Origin: Piper betle
Taxonomy: Eukaryota > Streptophyta > Magnoliopsida > Piperales > Piperaceae
Direction: 5' to 3'
Length of the DNA: 64,000 bases
Assembly (NCBI GenBank): GCA_033002965.1
Contig: JAURVB010000177.1
Location: forward strand, 1 to 64,000
The notes under the pieces: model-generated
Seen by the model: the letters and a program-made list of their open reading frames with translations, nothing else
Told to the model about the DNA's origin: nothing
Database searches by the model: none
Shown: positions 46,992 to 59,234 of the stretch, piece after piece
How the letters are laid out: each line of letters starts with the position of its first letter
Position numbering within the stretch: position 1 is the stretch's first letter
Program-made: the position numbers and the translations under genes

Positions 46992-49900
46992 CTATCCGAG
47001 AAACATTCTTGTATGATGCATTGGTTGTCTTTCTTTCACAACATATATTTCCTTTAGAGTATCATTTGAAAGTCTAGCTGATTGGCTTCTTCCTGGTTCT
47101 GCCAGTGCTTGTACCCTCACGCCACTCATCCGGCCACTTCTATTCCCTATTGTGTCCATGGTGAAGGCTGATTCTACCACTTGATCTCCTTCCAACAGCC
47201 GAAGAACCTGACACAACACGTGAAATTCAGTAAAAAATTACATTCGAGTAAGCTAGAATTAACTAATGTTTTTTTGCTATAGAGTTAGAAATAGCTTTGT
47301 CCTTTGTCTTGCTTGTTATACGCACCATCACTCCTATTTCATTCATTTATATTTTGTGATCTTACATGTTTAAACAAAAAGGCAGCCCTCTGACAAAGTC
47401 TTCTGCTCCTATAGTTGGATCATCAAAGTTCTATTATACGCAACCTTATTCTGCATTCTACAAGAGGCTGTTTCCCATGATCAATAGGTCACATGGCGGA
47501 AACTCTTACTAGTTGTGATTTACATGTTTGTATGGAATGAGTTTGATGAGAAAAGAACCTTGGACATGCGAGGTCTTTCTTCAGGGTTTTGTCGTAGGCA
47601 GAGAGAAGCTGCATGAGCCATGGCACGCAATTGGTGGTAGGCCAAGGGAATTTGTTGATGGCCTAATCTCCAGTCTACCAATCTATCAACAGCCATGGTT
47701 TGCCCTTCTTCATGTGCTGCCAAAAGTGGCCTTGCCCACTCTGTCAAGAATTGTCTTCCCCTTGGTTGATTTATGTCAACTGCTTTCCTGCCTGTGAGCA
47801 GCTCCAGCAAGACCACTCCGAATGCATAGACGTCTGCTTTCTCTGTTACCCTTCCACTCTGAGTATACTCTGGTGCAAGATACCTGCACAATAGGTTTGA
47901 AGATCTTACTCTCGGTTCATGAAAAAAGAAAGTTCACTAAGAATGTGTGATCTTTGTGGTTGCTGATGGTTACCCAAAGGTTCCAACTACTCGAGTTTCC
48001 ATGCTGAGACTTCCATCTGCTTGAAGCTTTGCCAGTCCAAAATCCCCTACCTGTTGCATATAAGGGATTTTGATTATTGCCTTGTTAGAGATTGTTCATA
48101 TTGTTTATCTGAAAGGAGAGGTTAAATATACCATAGGTTCAAAATCATGTGTAACAAGAATGTTGTTGGGTCGCATATCTCGGTGAATAATGCATCCAAC
48201 TCTGCAATCCTCGTGAAGGTACCTCAGTCCTCTTGCTGCCCCAATTGCCACCTTCACTCGAGCCTCCCAATCCAATGGAGTTCTGCTACGGCCTGTACAT
48301 TCATATTATCATATATTTCAGTCTAGACAGGTATGGCATAATGTTAGGTTGAGTGGTCATTTCTTTTGTACCGTATAGATGGTAGTCTAAGGAGCCATTG
48401 CATATGTATTCATAAACCAAAATCCTCCTTTTCTCCTCAATGCAGAACCCAATCAGCATCACAACATTCCTGTGCTGGGCACAGCTGAGAACCTCAACCT
48501 CCGCAGAGAACTCAGCATCTCCTTGTGCACTTGCCAGCTTGAGTTGTTTCACTGCAACCACTTGGCCATCTTGCAGCACACCCTTGTGGACCAGACCAAA
48601 TCCACCTTCTGCCAAGAAGTAATTCTCTGAAAACCCATTGGTGGCTTTCTCCAGCTCTTTGTAGCTGAACCATCTTGGAGGCTTCCCAAGAACTGGGCTT
48701 TTATGTTGACACAAAGAGCACAATGGAGGAGGGAGTGATGGGCTGCTCCTGCATAGCGCCACAGCTTCTCTCACATCAGAGTTGAACACATATTCTTTCC
48801 TACCGCATATGGTTCGTGGTAAGTAATCTAAAGCCTCTTTCATTTGATCAAATTCAGTGAACTTCTCAATTAGAGTCTTTTTTGATGTGGACTTGATGGT
48901 AGAATTTCCATCCACAAGTTCATGATTTTGAGGAATCCAGAACACAGCATGGTTATCTTCTGGTGATTGAATTGTACGTGACAGTGCCATAGATTGACTT
49001 TGAGGATGATGTAGTGAAGAACCTTGACACATTGATAGGAATAACATTGTTAGTACACATTGCAAATTTCCAAAAACAGCTTGAAGATCAAAACTGGTTA
49101 TTGATAGCACCATGATTTCTACCTATAAATAATATACCTTATTGTACTATAAAAAAGAAAACTAATCATAATTAGCAATAATGCCTTATTATTTGACTGT
49201 TTAACTCATGTTAGAAATGAATTTGCAGTACCTCTTCTGATGCTTCTGGTATCTAAGAGTGGACGTGAAGGAGCTGGACTCATCATCTCATCATCTGAAC
49301 TGAACCCTGTGCTTGCATCTTCATAGTGATCTATTTCTTGACTGAAGCTCCTTCCCAGCTTGTTGAGATAAGTTTGGCCGCCCCAGTCCGATGCATAGAA
49401 TGGAGATTCATTCAAGTATAGGCCACCCAGCGACAAAGCTGTATTTTTTGACAGCCTTGAGTAGATTGCTTTCCTATCTATTTCTGGGCTGCTGATTGGC
49501 GTGGAATGTTTGATTCGATCTTCTGGAGGTTCTTCATCAGAACATGATGGAATTTCGTTTATTGCAGGGTCGTTGGAAAAATCCAAATTGAGTCGAAGAA
49601 TTTTAGCTCTTGAACGCTTCATGACAACTATGTTGCATTGAAGCTCCTCCATGCAACGTTTCTTCTCCTGCTTTAACTGCCTACAGTTCATAGGGTACGC
49701 ATAAAATTTTACCCCTTTTGATGCAGTCTATATTGTTTGCTTCAAATTAATGGCTAGCTGACTTATAACAAAATCTCAAAATGATGATAAAAAACCTACT
49801 TAATTTTTCCATGTTTTAATTATACTTGAGCCGTATACTTCAATATTATGTAGTAGTGTATTAAGCTTCTTATGTCAAAATTATAGTTTATAAACTTGAG

Positions 49901-52900
49901 ACACAGATTCGATTCTACTTTTGGATTGAAGTTGACTTGGAGTCATTTAAGTTGAATCTATGACACTATATAAAAGTTAGTTAATGGGAAATGAACATTA
50001 TTTACCTTATCACACTCGCAATTAATAAATTTACGTCTTATGCCAGCTTTTAATCTCAAACAATGAGGCTTAAACTTCTATTACTATTAGTTGTTGAGAG
50101 CATTTCTGTGAAATTAACCGTGGAATTGGCTGGGAATTTTGGTATGGCACTGCAGTAATTTAGAAACTATGCTCAAAACTAGTCAAGTGATGGGAGAGTA
50201 ATTTTCTAAGTAGGAAGAAACCAGTAACCATCAAGTACTTAACATGGTTTTGGTTGTACGTCAGAAAAACAATCATATTTTCTAGATTTAGATGCTCAAA
50301 ACACTATATTTCTAATATATATTGGTATAAAACCTTTGGCATACCAAATTAGCAACTTAAATTCTGATCTATTTATGAGTGTTGTAGTAATAAGCAAAAT
50401 CATATGAAATACTATTAATTTTTGGGCACTCATAATACTCATGGAGAGGTCTACACTCTACATACATGTCACCAAATACCAACGACAACGTACTCATCAA
50501 AGTCAATTTGTAATGTGAAAGTGATTTGATAACATTGGAAAAGAGATATAATACTTGGTTTGGATTACTTGTCAAGAACGACCCAGTTGGCCCCAGCTCT
50601 TTTGCATTCCGATGCCACCGATCCAACCGGTGTTGCCGACACCATTTTGATGCTTAAATTAATCTGCATTATATATATTATATATAGTCCATCATAATTT
50701 ATTATAATCTGATAATATAAAGCTCACCAATTAAGGGACTTCCTTAGTTGCTAATAAATTGTGTTACAAGAAAGAAGAAGAATTTTTAACAAGCTAAGTG
50801 TAAGTGTAATATGATCTGTTTTTGTCATCTTTTTAAATGTGATTAAACAAGTGGATGCCCGAATAGGTGCAATTAGCCGCTTTGAGAAAATTTTTACTTT
50901 TGAATTTCTTACCTTGTACCCCCAAACATACAAAGAAATTGGCATTACAAGAAAAAAATGAATTGGGCACAAGTGTTTTTCATCCCTTCAACCGTGATTA
51001 AGCGAATTGATGTTTCACCCGGTCGCCCTTAATATATAATTTATGTACTAAGAGCCGATCTCGTTGGGGTTAGACATGGTAGGTGTTCTAATTGACGACT
51101 TTTAGAAAATTCCGTCTTTATATATATTTTTAAACCGGTGCATGGTAGCATACAAATAATTAATAATTTTTGCTTGCCTCAAAGATCTAAATTATATGAG
51201 TTGATATATGCTGGTAGAAATTAAGTCGTACGAACATTTCGTCAAAATTACATTACACCAGCCAACACGCTACGTGCCATGAGTTGGACTTCAGACCGAC
51301 AGGACAGCAAACAATAACTACAATCAACCAAACAAGAAATATTTTTATGCCTCATATATAACAAATAATATGTTTCGAACATTTTAATTACCACAAACAT
51401 ATCAACATGCATTTTGTCTTGTTTAGTGAGGGAATGAGTCATTACATGAAAAACCAACCATGCAGGTACTTAAAAACAAATTTTAATATAATGCGATATT
51501 TTTTTAGTTTCTTTCGCGATCACATCTAAAATAGAGGACAAAGCTTGTTAAATATTGATGTGTGCTTGAGGTGCCCTTAATTGGCTGCAATACAATCTCT
51601 TTAGACATTTTCGAGATATATCATGAAATGGCTATAGCTTTCCTGGGCCCAAAACTCAAATAATGGAGACTGGGAAGTCTTGTGTTCATTAATGGTGGGT
51701 ATGCCCCAATCTCATTTTGAATAAAATTTGGTGGTGTTACAAAGTTATGGTGTTTGCATAGTTTTGTCCTCACTAACTAAGTCAAATGAAAAAAAATGTA
51801 CTATTTGTATTGAGTTTTTATGTACTTTTTTATTTCTTGTACATAAATATCTCATTTATATATTTGACTAAAAAAGACACGCCATTAGTTGGGTAAATTC
51901 TTGCCATCCAAAAATTCTTATTAAACGATGATGACAAAGAGAGAATAATTTTTTTCATTCTTAGTTTATAAATAATAATGCTTTTTACTCTAGATACCAG
52001 GAAAAGAATTCGGGAAGAGAAACACAAAGAGTAAGTTTTCTATTTGACAATGCAAGTGGAAATCATTTTAATTAACAAATTAGACTTCTAAATAACCAAA
52101 GAACGAAAAGCCTACATTTTGCACCTACATGGGTCCTCAAACACCAATAGCATAGTTTAAAAGTATTATTGGACTCTGCGGATTTTCCAAGCCGACTCTA
52201 TTCCGTGGCTTTTTGAGTTAAATTTCACAAATAATTCTCTAAAGACAAATTTTGTTATCGATTCCCTGAGTCAAATAATAAAAATTATTTAACATATTAT
52301 TTTTAAATTCATATTTTAAAATAATATAAATTATAAAATCAATAAAATTGAAATATTAAAGAGAGCAATATATACTATTTTTATATAACTTCTTATTTAT
52401 TTACTGAAGTAATAAAATAGTATAAATGACTCTAAATCTAATTTACTCCTCTAGCAGTGTCCGGTGGAGTTCGAGTCTTAGACTTTTTAAACTCTGATTT
52501 ATAGTGAGGCAAATGCATCAAGAACTTAGACATACTCAGATGATTTCTAATTGTGATTAGTATTACAACTTAGCCAACAATAATCCAAAAGTCGAAATTG
52601 TTTTAAGGGAGTGAAATATCGATGATAAGATAATAATTATTATGTTATGAATGGATGGATGGATGATTGCAATCTAAGTAAGTCAAGACCCCCAACTCCA
52701 TTATTCCACATGCAAGAGGGACCCAATCACGTGCATGCACTTTAAAACAAAAAATGCGGTGGATCTCACCCCCACCATTCATTTGTCAACACTCTATGAC
52801 TTCCCTAATTCATAATTTCTTATTACTCTCTCCTTCTCAATTGATTCAAACATCCAACAAATTATCGACAATGACAACCAAAAAAGATGATTAAAAGAAA

Positions 52901-53541
52901 ATTGTTAATTAAGAAAACACCCCACTCGTCGGCTATTCAAAACACCCATTAAATATAATGGTTGTTTGGTTTATAATGCTGTGACAGATTGTATTATAAG
53001 AAAATATATCTACTAAATGTGTATTAATGATTTTTAACTGTCAATTAGTTATTTAATTGTGAATGAGTGTGCCCAATAGCTTACCTTGCTACCTTCGTAA
53101 GCACCATGGAACTGCATCATCATCTGAGAGCAAGTTTCCGATATCAGGCACTTCTGCTCCGGCGAGTTCTCCTTCATCTGACGACTTCCGCAGTCCCCAA
53201 ATCTCGGAAATGAGCTCCAAAATTTCTTGCCTGCTACACACGTATGCATATGATCATCAATTGTACACGGTTGTCTTTAATAGGGAATTGTTAATGATGA
53301 ATTGATTGAGATATGGATAAATGATGTTCAACACAATGTTGACTAGCCCGCCACCTTTACTGTCGCCCCCTCCGGCGAGCACGGCGAGCAGCGTGACGTA
53401 GTCGCCGGGGCGGACGACATGGGCTAGAGCCCATGCCACGGCTGTCTTGGACATGCGCCTCTCCGCTTTCACTGCGACCACGACGTTGGCCGAGGGTACG
53501 ACACCGGCGACCGAGCTCCGGGAGATGCCTGAAGGACCCAT
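46992..53541 (-). CDS. USP-domain receptor-like cytoplasmic kinase, 9 exons, 768 aa
   Basis: Exons on the minus strand: 53541-53355, 53230-53085, 50663-50569, 49680-49232, 49022-48372, 48292-48132, 48050-47974, 47883-47559 and 47207-46992. All introns have GT/AG borders and the phases join to 768 residues. Residues 13-142 form the N-terminal USP-like part (VVVAVKAERRMSKTAVAWAL; FWSSFPRFGDC; VGSVASECKRAGANWVVLDK). A Ser-rich acidic linker (about 175-380) contains CSLCQHKSPV. The kinase domain follows: GGFG loop 432-435, VAVK Lys 451, HRD 546-548, DFG 566-568, APE 592-594. The catalytic-loop Lys is Arg (HRDMRPNN, Arg550). No signal peptide or membrane segment. This is the plant family annotated as inactive protein kinase SELMODRAFT_444075-like, probably cytoplasmic signalling proteins; activity is not settled by sequence. 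Intron 2 is 2.4 kb, the other introns 79-888 bp. Confidence 0.92.
52195..52500. repeat. GACTC-ended AT-rich repeat in kinase intron 2
   Basis: GCCGACTCTATTCCGTGGC at the left and AATGACTCTAAATCTAATTTACTCC...GTGGAGTTCGAGTCTTAGAC at the right enclose an AT-only interior, like the copies near 18985 and 23960. Confidence 0.35.
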
Positions 53542-54535
53542 CTCGGCCGGCGCCGGAGAAGGATAGGAGGAAGGAAGGTCAAGGGTGGAGGAGTTGAGCT
53601 ATCCAATCTCTCTGGGTTTGGAGCTGGTTGGAAGGGGAAGCATATGTGTGACATGTATACAAATGATGGTTGGTCAAAACAGATAGGAAGGGGGTGTAAT
53701 GTTATTACTTAACCATGGTTGAGTTTAGGGGCTGTGGGGCCCACTTTGATGTAGGACCCATATTTGTGGGTCCCACATTTTATCGTTACAATAAAGCTGT
53801 GAACTGGCCAACATGAGATCATGAAAGTTTCAGAACAAAGGAAAAGTTCCAGAGCTTTGCATGAATTTTGTAAGACAAAAGGTGTTACTGCTATACACAA
53901 TTTTGACCTGTTAGCCTTGGATTTTTTTTAACCTATTAAGTGGTCGAAGTTAACAAGGGCTTATAGGTATTTTTGTTTTTTATTGGGTTGAATTTAAACA
54001 GTAGTCAGAAAAGAGCACTAATTTGCAGTAATTTTTTTAATAAAGAATGAAAATAGGTTTGGCAATTTTGGATTGACCCAATGAACTCTTGACAAGCACT
54101 CAATCAGTAATTAATAAAATAAAATAAAAACTTAATTGGTTCTATCATCCTTAATAATTTTGGGTATATCAGCCTCACCAAACAGCTAATATTTATTCAC
54201 AGAAAAGTTTGTTTTGACTGTTGATTGATTTGTATATGTATATTTTTCTTTTAAAGAACGTGGATGTTCAATGATTAAATTCACATATGTTTTGGGACAA
54301 ATATGGTGTCTTTTAAAGGTGGAAATCGTTAGTGTCATCAGTCATGAAAAATGTACATATAGATAAAATATATTAGGGTTTAGGTGAAGAGGGACGAGAA
54401 TTTGAAGGAACGAAAAAGATGAAGCAACTCGTTAGTATGCATATATCACGGGTATGATATTTCATATCCCTTGCCTCTAAAGAAGCATACTTTTACATAT
54501 TTTTTATGTCTTCTCGTTGGAAGAGATCTTAGGCG
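53542..54535. other. Upstream region of the kinase gene
   Basis: CCTCC/TTCC-rich leader close to the ATG (minus strand), then AT-rich DNA. No clear TATA box and no other gene. Confidence 0.4.
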
Positions 54536-55572
54536 CATGGTTGAATGAATCGGAATCGGAATCGGAATCGGAATCGGAATCGGTTTTCCATAGAATCGGA
54601 ATCAGAATCGGAATTGGTCTGAATCGGCCAAGAATCGGTTCAGTTGAATCGGTCCAAATTAATTTAATCGGTCATATATAATAATTTGACAATTTACAAT
54701 ATAAATATATTAAAATTGGGTATTGATGTTATTTTGATATTATTCTGTGTATTATAGTTTATGATATTTTTTAAATATTTTTTAAGATTTTTTTTAATTA
54801 TTTAGAATTAATTATTATTTTTGACTCGGGTTAGACTCGAGTCAACTTTTAGTTACGAGAATGCCACCCTCCCCTCTCTACCCCCCGCTCGCCGCGGCGG
54901 TCCGATCGGCGGCGAGCCTCAGGGCGGCGATGTTCGGAGGATGTCGGCAGCCCGGTCGGACGAACCGTTGGCCGGCGGAATCGCGGCGGAAGCGTCGGAC
55001 GACGGAAGGTGAGTTCGGAACGGGCGCAGCGTCGGACGGCGGTCGGGTGGTCGGAAGGTCGGGCGGAGCGTCGGACGGCGGAATCGCGGTGGAATCGGGC
55101 GGAAGCGCGGCGGAAGCGTCGGACGGCGGAAGCCGAGTTCGGGCGGCGTTCGCAGCGCCTGCGGCGGAATCGCGGCAGAGGGCGGAGCTGAGGTCGGAAT
55201 CGGGCGGCGGTGGCGTGGTCGGACGGAGCTGAGGTCGGACGGCGGAAGCGCGGCGGAGCGAACGCGGCGGCGGCGGAATCGGGGGAGAAGGGTTTGATTT
55301 AGGTTTTTAAATCCAAATTACCATTTTGCCCATGCTTAAATAATTTAATAAAAATTATACCTAGGGTATTTTGGTAATTTTGCAATAAAACCGATTCCGA
55401 TTTAAATCGGCCGATTCCGATTCCGAGTTAAATCGGTCGGAATCGGCCGAACTCGCCGATTCCAGGCCCGATTCGGGGCCGACCGAGTCGGTCCGAAATC
55501 GGATCGGCGCGACGCCGATCCGATTTAAATCGGCCGATTCCGCACGGAATCGGCCGATTCGTGCATCCACTG
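54536..55572. mobile_element. Non-autonomous hAT element with GGAATC repeats
   Basis: Flanked by an exact 8-bp duplication CTTAGGCG (54528-54535 and 55573-55580), the hAT length. Ends are imperfect inverted repeats: CATGGTTGAATGAATCGG at the left and, read inward, CAGTGGATGCACGAATCGG at the right. The left end carries a GGAATC hexamer array (54550-54580 and on); the right end has many CGATTC/AAATCGGCCG palindromic words. The middle (54860-55290) is a CGGCGGAA-rich core whose open frames are compositional. No transposase. 1037 bp. Confidence 0.85.
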
Positions 55573-55580
55573 CTTAGGCG

Positions 55581-56670
55581 TTGAAGAGATGCCTGAGGTG
55601 GAGTTAACGATGGGTTCAATTGAAATAAGTGCATCACAGGGTGAGATTAGTTATAGTTTTTGGGAAATTAATATCGGAGGTGTGGGTTTTGATATAAGAC
55701 CGGGTAGATTATGGATTATGATCAATTGTGGTCCTCGGTAAAAAACAAGATTATGAATGTAAGAAAAGAAAAAAAATGCTTTTTATTGTGAGAAGAAGAA
55801 ACACTTTTTGTATCTTTTGATAGTCCATATCAGATCATCAATGGAGTTGGTACTTTTATCAAGATCAACACTAATTGATGCCTTCTAATTCCAGAGTGGT
55901 TTATCGCTGAATAATTAGTTGAAGTTTGTCTCTTGAAAGATCCATATAATTATAAGTGAAAAGTTTATTGGAGTTATGCCTCGTATACCTTATATGAAGT
56001 ATATATTTAATTTAAACTTTTTTAGTGGGCTTTACAAAATAATATTTATATATATTAAAAATAGGGTACATAATTTAGGGGTTGATATAATTTTATCTTT
56101 TTGTTGACATTATTATACACTATTTTTGAATTTTTTAAAGATGTACAAATTAATAAATATTTTGAAATTAATTTTTATTATAATTATTTTGATAATTAAG
56201 ACGAAAAAGTTGAAAATGTGATAAAATTTTATAATTATCATTATTATTTATTATTTTATTTATTTATGTAAATTTTGAATTATGAAATCACTAAATTATT
56301 TAAAATAAAAAATGTAGTTCATATGGGATACAAGCCATGGAAGCCATGAAAGAAAATCGTGAGCACTACGCTTGTTAGGACATGAACCTCCTCTAACTTT
56401 TTTAATTTCCAAATGCCATATGCCCTGTATGCACAAATATATTAACGAAAGATTAATTAAACCATCACCACCATAGAACCACAAAATACAGTCCACAAAT
56501 ATTGTAGTAACATCTAAAATTAAAACTCACAAAAACAAATGTTTCAACAAGTTAATCTTTTTAAGAATTCAAAACAACAAAAGTTTAGCTCTCTACCTTT
56601 CAAGTATTGAAGCATGAAGGTGATAATTTATGGTTTAAATTCTCTGATTCTATTTCAGTTTGACCTCTTA
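55581..56670. other. AT-rich intergenic DNA, no gene seen
   Basis: No supported frame; nothing recognised. Confidence 0.5.
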
Positions 56671-56813
56671 TCTGTTGGGTTTATCCCACATCGGTCGTAG
56701 AGGATATTGGTATATAGGCTAATGAGAAAGTCTTATTCCTTAAGCTAACTTTTAGATTAAGAGAGACATGTGACACCTATTTCAAGTCTTTTTGGGGCCC
56801 AAAGGGCCCAATA

Positions 56814-56950
56814 GTTGAATCAGAACTTGGTCGGGGCCCAATATTAGTACTAGAGTTTGGTTTGGGGCCCAAAGAGCCCAATAGTGGTATTAGAGCTTGG
56901 TTGGGGCCCCAAAGGGCCCAAGAAGTGGTATCACAACTCTCCTAAGAAAT
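56814..56950 (+). repeat. Fourfold repeat of primer-binding motif plus GGGCCC spacer
   Basis: PBS-like motifs at 56814 (TTGAATCAGAACTTGG), about 56848, 56885-56896 (TGGTATTAGAGC) and 56936-56947 (TGGTATCACAAC), each separated by GG(T)TTGGGGCCCAAAGGGCCCAA-type sequence. Confidence 0.7.
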
Positions 56951-56999
56951 GTTTTCAATAAGAACTTGATTTGGTGTTTGCCTACGCCGATTGTTAGAT

Positions 57000-57360
57000 C
57001 TTAGGAGATTTAGTGTTTGCCTACGCCGATTGTCAGATCATAGGAGATTTGGTGTTTTCCTACGTCGAGATCTTAGGACATTTGGTGTTTGCCTACACCG
57101 ATTGTAGGATCTTAGGAGAATTGGTGTTTGCCTCCGCTGATTGTCGAATCTTAGGAGATTTGGTGTTTGCCTACACCAATTGTCCGATCTTAGGAGATTT
57201 GGTGTTTGTCTACGCCCATTGTCGGATCTTAGGAGATTTGGCGATCTTAGGAGATTTGGTGTTTGCCTATGCCGATTGTCGGATCTTAAAAGATTTGGTG
57301 TTTGCCTACGCCAATTGTCGGATCTTAGGAGATTTGGTGTTTGCATACGTCAATTGTTGG
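57000..57360 (+). repeat. 39-bp minisatellite, about nine copies
   Basis: The consensus unit starts GATTGTCGGATCTTAGGAGA and ends GGTGTTTGCCTACGCC. Some units are truncated (57060 and 57240). Because 39 is a multiple of three, one frame on each strand stays open (13-residue repeats such as DCRILGDLVFAYA), which is a property of the array and not evidence of a protein. Confidence 0.9.
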
Positions 57361-57404
57361 GGTTTCCTTCATGGGTTCCACTTGATGATTTAAGGGAATT
57401 TGCT

Positions 57405-58020
57405 AGGTGATGATATGTGAGTGCAGCTTGATGAAAGGGAGAGTTTGCCATGATATGTGAGTGTGCCAAGTGATGCTATGTGTTTGATGAAGGGGAGTGT
57501 CGTTTAATGAAGGGGAGAGTTTGCCAGGTGATGATATGTGTTTGATGAAGGGGAGTGCCGTTTAATGAAGGGGGATGAAGGGGTGTCGTTTAATGAAGCA
57601 GGTGATGATATGTGTTTGATGAAGGGGAGTGCCGTTTAATGAAGGGGAAATGAAGGGGTGTCGTTTAATGAAGCAGGTGATGATATGTGTTTGATGAAGG
57701 GGAGTACCGTTTAATGAAGGGGAGATGAAGGGGAGTGCCGTTTAATAAAGGGGAGAGTTTGCCAGGTGATGATAGGTGATGATATGTGTTGATGAGTGAG
57801 TGCCGTTTAATGAAGGGGTGAGTTTGCTAGGTGATGATATGTGTTTGATGAAGGGGGAGTTTGCCAGGTGATGATATGTGAGTGTCGTTTGATGTTTGTT
57901 AGGTGATGATATGTGTTTGATGAAGGATGATATATTTGCCAGGTGATGATATGTGAGTGCCGTTTGATGAAGGGGAGATTACCAGCCGATGATGATTGAT
58001 TTCGGGAATGCACGATGTGT
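57405..58020 (+). repeat. Amplified GATGAAGGGGAG/GTTTGCCAGGTGATGATATG repeats
   Basis: Irregular tandem repeats made of three words: TTTGATGAAGGGGAG, TGCCGTTTAATGAAGGGG and GTTTGCCAGGTGATGATATGTG. The AAGGGGAG core equals the polypurine tract found just before the TRIM LTRs. Confidence 0.8.
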
Positions 58021-58285
58021 GAAGGGGAGTTGTTGGGTTTATCCCATATCGGTTGTTGATGATGTTGGTGACTTGTATATAGGCTAATAGGAAAACCTTA
58101 TTCTTGCCCACACGCTTGATGTGTGAAGGGGAATTATTGGGTTTATCCCACATCAGTCATGGATGGTATTGGTGACTTGTATATAGGCTAATGGGAAAGC
58201 CTTATTCCATGGGTTAACTTTTGGATTAAGAGAGACCTGTAACACCTATTGCAAGTCCCTTTTGGGGGCCTAAAGGGCCCAAAAA

Positions 58286-58297
58286 TGGTATCAGAGC
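58286..58297 (+). promoter_or_regulatory. Retroelement primer-binding site (initiator tRNA-Met type)
   Basis: TGGTATCAGAGC, complementary to the 3' end of plant initiator tRNA-Met, directly after an LTR end (GGGCCCAAAAA). Confidence 0.8.
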
Positions 58298-58359
58298 CTG
58301 GTTGGGGGCCCAAAGGGCCCAAGAAGTGTTATCTTAGAGCCAAGTTTGCCTATGCTGAT

Positions 58360-58980
58360 TGTTGGAGTTTCCTTTATGGGCTCCACCTGATGATTTAAGG
58401 AGGGGAGTTTGCCAAGTGATGATATGTGAGTTCCCTCCCTCTAATGAAAAGGAGATGGTGATATGTGAGTTCCCTTAGATGAAGAGGAGATGATGATGAT
58501 GGTTTTGTCGATGATGATATGTGAGTTCCCTCAGGTCGCTGGAGGAGACGTGATGATTTGAGGATGATGGTTTTGGATTTAAGGATGATGCGACTTGATG
58601 ATTTAAGGGGAGTTTGCCGGGTTCCACCTGATGATTTAAGGGGAGTTGGTTTCGGATTTAAGGATGATGGTTTTGGGGTCGCCGGAGGAGACCTGATGAT
58701 TTAAGGGGGTTTGTCGGGTTCCACCTGATGATTTAAGAGGAGTTTGCCCCTCTGAGGGAGCAAGAGAGGATGATAGTTTCGGGGTCGCCAGAGGAGATGA
58801 TGATGGTTTCGGGGTCGGGGTCGGGGTCGCAGAGGAGATGATGATGGTTTCGGGGTCGCCAAAAGTGTGAAGGGGAGTTGTTGGGATTTGGGGTTGTCGG
58901 AGGAGTACGATGATGGTTTTGGGGTTGCCAGATATGTGAAGGGAAGATGGTTTCGGGGTCACCAGATCTGTGAAGGGGAG
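58360..58980 (+). repeat. TRIM internal region with GATGATTTAAGGGGAG and GGTTTCGGGGTCGCC repeats
   Basis: Internal, non-coding. TCCACCTGATGATTTAAGG(A)GGGGAGTTTGCC and GATGATGGTTTCGGGGTCGCCAGAGGAG recur several times; GGGGTC occurs three times in a row near 58811-58830. Confidence 0.75.
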
Positions 58981-59234
58981 TTGTTGGGTTTATCCTACAT
59001 CGGTGGTGGATGATGTTGGTGACTTGAATATAGGCTAATGGGAAAACCTTATTCCTTGAGTTAACTTTTTTATTAAGATATAACTGTTGGGCCCTTCGGG
59101 CCCCAAAAGGACTTGCAATAGGTGTCACGGGTCTCTCTTAATCCAAAAGTTAACTCAACGAATAAGGCTTTCCCATTAGCCTATATACAACTCACCAACA
59201 TCATCCACGATCGATGTCGGATAAACCTAATAAC

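Noticed and set aside
50664..53084. Separate gene in the 2.4-kb region between kinase exons
   Set aside because: It is the second intron of the kinase gene; frames at 50751-50972, 51248-51457 and 51830-52027 have no support.
57000..57360. CRISPR array
   Set aside because: Repeats are contiguous with no unique spacers, and the context is a plant retroelement.
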